Part shown: positions 8,229 through 11,813 of the stretch, piece after piece
How the letters are laid out: each line of letters begins with the position of its first letter
Position numbering within the stretch: position 1 is the first letter of the stretch
Notes under the pieces: model-generated
Database searches by the model: none
What the model was told of the DNA's origin: nothing
What the model saw: only the letters and a program-made list of their open reading frames with translations
Made by a program: the position numbers and the translations under genes
Assembly (NCBI GenBank): GCA_903868655.1
Contig: CAIPWG010000049.1
Location: 1-11,813 of the forward strand
DNA: 11,813 bases
Reading direction: 5' to 3'
From: an uncultured Sphingomonadales bacterium
Lineage (GTDB): Bacteria > Pseudomonadota > Alphaproteobacteria > Sphingomonadales > Sphingomonadaceae

Positions 8229-8246
8229 CCGCCAGCCCCCTCTTCC

Positions 8247-8283
8247 GTGTTGCTGACATTCGTGTCATTACCATCGGCAACAC
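8247..8283. promoter_or_regulatory. Nested palindromes between mnmA and the P450 gene (candidate operator)
   Basis: A perfect 14-bp dyad TGACA-TTCG-TGTCA (8254-8267) lies 30 bp before the P450 ATG. It is enclosed by a 7-bp inverted repeat GTGTTGC (8247-8253) and GCAACAC (8277-8283). The inner element looks like a regulator binding site or a TTCG-loop RNA hairpin. The outer arms can form an alternative stem of about 10 pairs (one G-T) that is mutually exclusive with the inner one. No T-run follows, so it is not an intrinsic terminator for mnmA. Confidence 0.4.
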
Positions 8284-8291
8284 AAGGAGAG
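8284..8291 (+). promoter_or_regulatory. Strong Shine-Dalgarno that fixes the P450 start
   Basis: AAGGAGAG ends 6 nt before the ATG at 8298. It is the best ribosome-binding site in the window and rules out the upstream in-frame GTG at 8247, which lies inside the palindromic element. Confidence 0.85.
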
Positions 8292-8297
8292 ACAGCT

Positions 8298-9722
8298 ATG
8301 GCCAGCTTCGCACCGGATGCACCCAGCCTTTCGCGGGCCAACGATATCCAGAACGACCGCGTCAATCCGAACTGGGTGCGCTATCCCGGCGATGCCGCGC
8401 TTGATGCGATCCCCGGCGAAGACGGCTGGCCGATCGTCGGCACCACGCTGATGCAACTGGCCGATCCCGACGGTTTTGCCCGGCGGATGATCGCCACGTA
8501 CGGCCCGGTCTATCGTAGCCGCAGTTTTGGCCAGCGCGCGGTCGAACTGATCGGCCCGGATGCCAATGAACTACTGTTGTTCGACCGGGACCGGCGCTTT
8601 TCCAGCGAACAGGGCTGGGGCCCTCTGCTCAATCTGCTGTTTCCACGCGGGTTGATGCTGATGGACCACGACGCCCACCGGCTTGACCGGCGCGCGCTGT
8701 CGGTGGCGTTCAAGCCCGAGCCGATGAAAGCCTACAGCGACTTGCTCAACCGCGACATTGCCAGCGTCACCCAAGCCTGGGGCGATGGCGCTGAACGGTT
8801 CAGCTTGCGCATGTACGATGCGATCAAGTCGCTGACGCTGCAAACCGCGGCCACCAGCTTCCTGGGTATTCCACTCGGACCCGAAGCCGACCAGCTCAAT
8901 CATGCCTTCACCGCGATGGTCCAGGCGGCGGTGGCGCCGATCCGCAAGCCGCTGCCGTTTACCGCGATGGGCCGGGGGGTAGCGGGTCGCCGGCTGATGG
9001 TGGACTGGTTTACCCGTCTGCTGAGCGAACGCCGCGCCAACCCGGGGCAGGACATGTTCAGCCAGTTTGCGCTGGCCACGCGCGAAGATGGCACGCTGCT
9101 GCCCGCCGACAGCGTGGTCGATCACATGATCTTTCTGCTGATGGCGGCGCACGATACCATCACCAGCTCGTTCACGACGCTGATCTGGCAGCTCGCGCGA
9201 AACCCGGAATGGCAGGACCGGCTGCGCGCCGAGGCCATGGCCGTGGCGGGCGAGGCGGGGCGGCCGATCGCCCATGCCGATCTGCCGCGTCTCGAACTAG
9301 TCGATCTCGCGTTCAAGGAAGCCTTGCGGATCATGCCACCGGTTCCGGCTCTGCCGCGCCGCGCCTTGCGGGACTTCACGTTTCAGGGCCACCATATCCC
9401 GGCGGGCACCACCGTCGGGATCAATCCCGCCGTGGTGCACACCGATCCCGCGCTATGGCCCGAACCCGATCGCTTTGATCCCTTGCGGTTTACCCCGGAC
9501 AAAGTCGCCGCGCGGCACAAATATGCGTGGGTCCCGTTCGGAGGCGGCGCTCATATGTGTCTGGGCCTGCATTTCGCCACGATGCAGACCCGCATTCTGG
9601 CGCATCACATCCTCACCCGCTATGAAATCTCGGCAAAGCCCGGCTATACTCCGCGCTGGCAGGCGTGGCCGATCCCGCGCCCACGTGACGGTCTGCGACT
9701 GGAATTGCGGCGAATCTGTTGA
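8298..9722 (+). CDS. Cytochrome P450, 474 aa
   Basis: A soluble-type heme-thiolate monooxygenase; the substrate is unknown. Landmarks in order are a Pro-rich start to the fold (IPGEDGWPIVG, residues 38-48) and a C-helix heme-propionate motif HRLDRR (127-132). The I-helix oxygen-activation motif is AAHDTITS (283-290). The K-helix ExxR is EALR (341-344), followed by a PDRF motif (390-393). The heme-binding loop is FGGGAHMCLG (414-423), with C421 as the axial ligand. The usual Arg two residues before the Cys is His (H419), a change seen in several P450 families. There is no N-terminal membrane anchor. No ferredoxin or ferredoxin reductase gene is adjacent, so electron partners must be encoded elsewhere. 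I could not assign a CYP family; the loop recalls CYP120/CYP136-like or CYP51-like proteins only loosely. It may be cotranscribed with mnmA or have its own promoter in the 69-bp gap. Confidence 0.95.
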   Translation: MASFAPDAPSLSRANDIQNDRVNPNWVRYPGDAALDAIPGEDGWPIVGTTLMQLADPDGFARRMIATYGPVYRSRSFGQRAVELIGPDANELLLFDRDRRFSSEQGWGPLLNLLFPRGLMLMDHDAHRLDRRALSVAFKPEPMKAYSDLLNRDIASVTQAWGDGAERFSLRMYDAIKSLTLQTAATSFLGIPLGPEADQLNHAFTAMVQAAVAPIRKPLPFTAMGRGVAGRRLMVDWFTRLLSERRANPGQDMFSQFALATREDGTLLPADSVVDHMIFLLMAAHDTITSSFTTLIWQLARNPEWQDRLRAEAMAVAGEAGRPIAHADLPRLELVDLAFKEALRIMPPVPALPRRALRDFTFQGHHIPAGTTVGINPAVVHTDPALWPEPDRFDPLRFTPDKVAARHKYAWVPFGGGAHMCLGLHFATMQTRILAHHILTRYEISAKPGYTPRWQAWPIPRPRDGLRLELRRIC

Positions 9723-9920
9723 CGAGCGGCGCAGGGGCCGATATGGGCGCGCCTTTCCTGCGGGCTTGCCCGCCTGTTCCGTCGTGCCGGTTGACCGGGC
9801 TTTGCCCCCAGACCGATCCCACGCCCGGGGCATGAACCGGATCAGTACTGGCAGCATATTCAAGATTGTTCGGCCCCTCACACCTGGTGGGCCGCCATAG
9901 GACGAGAAGCGAACAGAGAC
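9723..9920 (+). promoter_or_regulatory. Intergenic region before rpsT, with two small GC hairpins
   Basis: This is a 198-bp stretch with no gene. A short dyad GCGGGC-TT-GCCCGC (9760-9773) could be a weak 3' hairpin for the P450 transcript, but it lacks a T-run. A second inverted repeat, CGGCCC (9871-9876) and GGGCCG (9889-9894), with a 12-nt loop, lies 26 nt before the rpsT ATG. It would sit in the rpsT leader. The promoter for rpsT probably lies near the more AT-rich 9841-9870, but no confident -35/-10 pair is visible. Confidence 0.35.
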
Positions 9921-10181
9921 ATGGCCAACACGCCGCAAGCCCGCAAGCGCATCCGCCGCAACGAAAACCGTGCCGCCATCAATGGCGCGCGCCTTTCACG
10001 CATCCGTACTTTCGTGAAGAAAGTCGAAACCGCCATCGAAGGTGGCGACAAGTCGGCCGCTGCCGATGCGCTCAAGGCGGCACAGCCCGAACTGGCGCGC
10101 GGCGTTGCCCGTGGCGTGCTGCACAAGAACACCGTTGCCCGCAAAGTGTCGCGCTTGTCGAAGCGGGTTGCCTCGCTCTGA
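9921..10181 (+). CDS. rpsT: 30S ribosomal protein S20, 86 aa
   Basis: S20 is a small, basic, all-helical protein that binds 16S rRNA early in 30S assembly. The start [18 protein letters not shown] (1-18) is the S20 signature. It is followed by the three-helix body with [16 protein letters not shown] (24-39) and the basic C-terminal end [20 protein letters not shown] (67-86). Length matches the family (about 85-90 aa). The ribosome-binding site is weak. The gene is followed by a strong intrinsic terminator, so it forms its own transcription unit. rpsT next to dnaA is a familiar alphaproteobacterial arrangement. Confidence 0.98.
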   Translation: MANTPQARKRIRRNENRAAINGARLSRIRTFVKKVETAIEGGDKSAAADALKAAQPELARGVARGVLHKNTVARKVSRLSKRVASL

Positions 10182-10254
10182 TTCGTGAGTGATTCGCGGC
10201 AGACAGTACCGACCTAGGTACAGTCCCGCAGTTACGATACTTGGTTTGAGCCTT

Positions 10255-10287
10255 AAAAGGCCGGCGTGTTTCACGCCGGCCTTTTTT
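10255..10287 (+). terminator. Rho-independent terminator of rpsT
   Basis: A stem of 14 perfect base pairs (10255-10268 with 10272-10285, including four A-T pairs at the base) has a TTT loop and a run of six T (10282-10287). It is the clearest terminator in the window. The A-run on the left side would also let it work in the other direction. It separates rpsT transcription from dnaA, so dnaA must have its own promoter downstream. Confidence 0.95.
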
Positions 10288-10660
10288 CGTGTTCGGCCAG
10301 ATGACAAAGCGATGACAGCGACAACAGAGCGAAATGGCGGATTCACCGCGATTCGCCGCACCCCTTTAAGGTAAACATATTCTTTTCAATACCTTAGGAA
10401 ATTTCCAAGCTGTCACGGGTGTCAAGGACATTTATTTCAATTTCTTTGCGTTGTTGTGCTTGCGAATCCCCGCCACTCAACAATAGACAGGTCTTCGAGC
10501 CGCTGGGGAAACATCGTCGTCAGACGGTTTTGCGTAGGGGCGATCCACTATCAATTGCCATCAAACGGTCGTCGGGACACCTGTCCGGACGCCATGAGAA
10601 GGTTGTGCGTTTGCGGCGGGGGGCTGTCGCGGTGCATCATGACATGCGAGACCAAACACC
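10288..10660 (+). promoter_or_regulatory. dnaA upstream regulatory region with AT-rich island and palindromes
   Basis: This is a 373-bp stretch without a convincing gene. Bases 10361-10460 are only about 37% GC by hand count, far below the flanking genes. The island holds a 7-bp inverted repeat TAAGGTA (10367-10373) and TACCTTA (10390-10396). Immediately after it comes the perfect palindrome GGAAATTTCC (10397-10406). GANTC sites, the target of the CcrM methylase, occur at 10340, 10350 and 10464, with two more at 10180 and 10191 just before the terminator. A further dyad, GGACA-CC-TGTCC, lies at 10575-10586. The dnaA promoter should be here, but no good -35/-10 match was found. No canonical DnaA box (TTATNCACA) was seen, so I do not call this oriC. 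Confidence 0.6.
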
Positions 10661-11813
10661 GTGAAGATCGACGATTACATGAATGGTGGACCTTCACGGC
10701 GCAGCGTAGCTGGCGCAGCCCCGACCGCCGAGGTCCTGAGCCGCGATCCCGCTGGCAAAGATCACACCATGTCCGCCGGCCGCAAAAGCCGCGACGCAGC
10801 CCCCGCCGATGACAGCGAAGCCGTTGGCCTCGCCGCCGATTGGGCCGACATCAGCCAGGGACTGAAAAAAGACCTCGGCCCGCAATTGCACAGCCAATGG
10901 ATCAAACCGATCCAGGTTGGCACGTTCTGCAAGGAAACCGGCACGCTCGACTTGTTCCTGCCCACCGAGTTCTCGGCCAACTGGGTCTCCGACCGCTTTG
11001 CCGACCGCCTGTCGCTGGCATGGAAAATCGCCCGGTCCGAAGTGCGCCAGGTGCGCATCAGCGTCCACCCGCGCCGCCGTGCTGCTCCCGATCTGCGGCT
11101 GCCGGGCGATGCCACTGCCCTGTCGCCACGCGCCACCCCGCCAGTCAGCGCCATCGATGCGCTGTCCGGCGCGCAAAGCGGGCTTGATCCCTCGCTGACC
11201 TTTGCCGAATTTGTCTCGGGCGCGGGCAATGTGCTGGCCGTCAATGCCGCCCAGCGCATGGCCGCAATCGAAACGCCGCAGTTCTCACCGCTTTACCTCA
11301 AGGCCTCGACCGGTCAGGGCAAGACCCACCTGCTCCACGCCATCGGCCATGCCTATGCCGCCGCCCGCCCCGGTGCGCGCATTTTCTACTGTTCGGCCGA
11401 ACGCTTCATGATCGAATTCGTGCAAGCCATGCGCAGCCACGAAATGATCGAGTTCAAGGCCCGCCTGCGCGGCTTTGACCTGCTGCTGGTCGATGACATC
11501 CAGTTCATCATCGGCAAATCGAGCACGCAGGAAGAATTCCTCCACACCATCGATGCGTTGCTCGGTGCCGGCAAACGCCTCGTGGTCGCCGCCGACCGTG
11601 CGCCCCAGGCCCTCGATGGCGTGGAACAGCGCCTCTTGTCGCGGCTCTCCATGGGCCTCGTCGCGGATATCCAGCCCGCCGATATCGATCTGCGCCGCAA
11701 GATCCTCGAACACCGCCTGTCGCGCTTTGCCAGCACCCAGGTGCCCGCCGACGTGATCGAATTCCTGGCCCGCACTATCAACCGCAACGTGCGCGAACTG
11801 GTCGGCGGCCTCA
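10661..11813 (+). CDS. dnaA: Chromosomal replication initiator DnaA (3' end cut by window)
   Basis: DnaA binds oriC and opens it for replication. The frame is open to the window edge; 384 codons are present and the DNA-binding domain IV is missing. Numbering is from the GTG at 10661. A poorly conserved tail runs to about 57. Domain I is at about 58-130 (ADWADISQGLKKDLG, LHSQWIKPI, ANWVSDRF) and the linker at about 137-178. The AAA+ domain III starts with LTFAEFVSGAGNVLA. Walker A is ASTGQGKT (215-222), Walker B LLLVDD (274-279), sensor I AADRAP (310-315), the arginine-finger region RLLSRLSMGL (324-333), and sensor II around NVREL (376-380). The P-loop begins with Ala rather than Gly, and sensor I has Ala where TSDRP is usual; both seem to fit sphingomonad DnaA. 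Alternative in-frame starts are ATG 10679 and ATG 10769. None has a strong Shine-Dalgarno, and a stop at 10640 bounds the frame. Confidence 0.96.
   Translation, partial: MKIDDYMNGGPSRRSVAGAAPTAEVLSRDPAGKDHTMSAGRKSRDAAPADDSEAVGLAADWADISQGLKKDLGPQLHSQWIKPIQVGTFCKETGTLDLFLPTEFSANWVSDRFADRLSLAWKIARSEVRQVRISVHPRRRAAPDLRLPGDATALSPRATPPVSAIDALSGAQSGLDPSLTFAEFVSGAGNVLAVNAAQRMAAIETPQFSPLYLKASTGQGKTHLLHAIGHAYAAARPGARIFYCSAERFMIEFVQAMRSHEMIEFKARLRGFDLLLVDDIQFIIGKSSTQEEFLHTIDALLGAGKRLVVAADRAPQALDGVEQRLLSRLSMGLVADIQPADIDLRRKILEHRLSRFASTQVPADVIEFLARTINRNVRELVGGL

Noticed and set aside
10288..10660. oriC beside dnaA
   Set aside because: The region is AT-rich, but I found no TTATNCACA-type DnaA boxes, and in alphaproteobacteria the origin is often not directly upstream of dnaA.
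10419..10664. An 81-codon open frame (GTG start) ending in a GTGA overlap with the dnaA GTG
   Set aside because: Third codon positions lack the strong G/C bias of the real genes here, the product is a Cys/Arg-rich mix with no family features, and it covers the AT-rich regulatory island. The 4-bp overlap seems to be chance.
1..11813. tRNA or rRNA genes, CRISPR arrays, insertion sequences, prophage or integron elements
   Set aside because: I saw no regularly spaced repeats, transposase or integrase motifs, terminal inverted repeats with target duplications, or tRNA-like cloverleaf sequence. The tandem dyads at 7034-7073 are only two copies and too short for an array.

Overview
The window looks like the chromosome of a high-GC alphaproteobacterium, most likely a member of the Sphingomonadales (Novosphingobium/Sphingobium-like). 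The evidence is the rpsT-dnaA gene order, a DUF1153/SciP-type cell-cycle regulator, the style of the MnmA and DnaA proteins, and strong C/G bias at third codon positions. This assignment comes from recognising protein families by eye; no database search was run. There are no RNA genes, insertion sequences, phage genes or CRISPR arrays that I can see.

Left part (1-5996, all minus strand): an envelope and efflux operon, transcribed right to left. A periplasmic adaptor (MFP) is followed by a large RND inner-membrane pump. The pump's stop codon overlaps the GTG start of a DUF445 membrane protein in a GTGA arrangement. The first ten codons of another gene may follow at the window edge. The pump is about 90 residues longer than usual because of an insertion between TM6 and TM7. 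A 37-bp imperfect palindrome sits just upstream of the adaptor gene and could be its operator.

Middle (6114-6872, minus strand): a two-gene cell-cycle cassette. An unrecognised 117-aa protein overlaps sciP, a small HTH protein that inhibits CtrA in Caulobacter, by 8 bp. A GC-rich hairpin of 14 perfect base pairs separates this cassette from the efflux operon.

Right part (plus strand): mnmA (tRNA U34 2-thiolation) is divergent from the sciP cassette, and its ATG lies inside the second of two tandem mini-hairpins. A cytochrome P450 follows 69 bp later with a strong Shine-Dalgarno sequence and a nested palindrome upstream. Next come rpsT (ribosomal protein S20), a textbook rho-independent terminator, and a 373-bp regulatory region. 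That region contains an AT-rich island, palindromes and pairs of GANTC (CcrM) sites. The window ends inside dnaA, after the AAA+ core.

The window mixes core cell-cycle and translation genes (sciP, mnmA, rpsT, dnaA) with an efflux operon and a P450 that look more accessory. I see no wholly new multi-gene system. The best leads are the sciP partner protein, the regulatory DNA ahead of dnaA, the extended RND pump and the mnmA start-codon hairpin.
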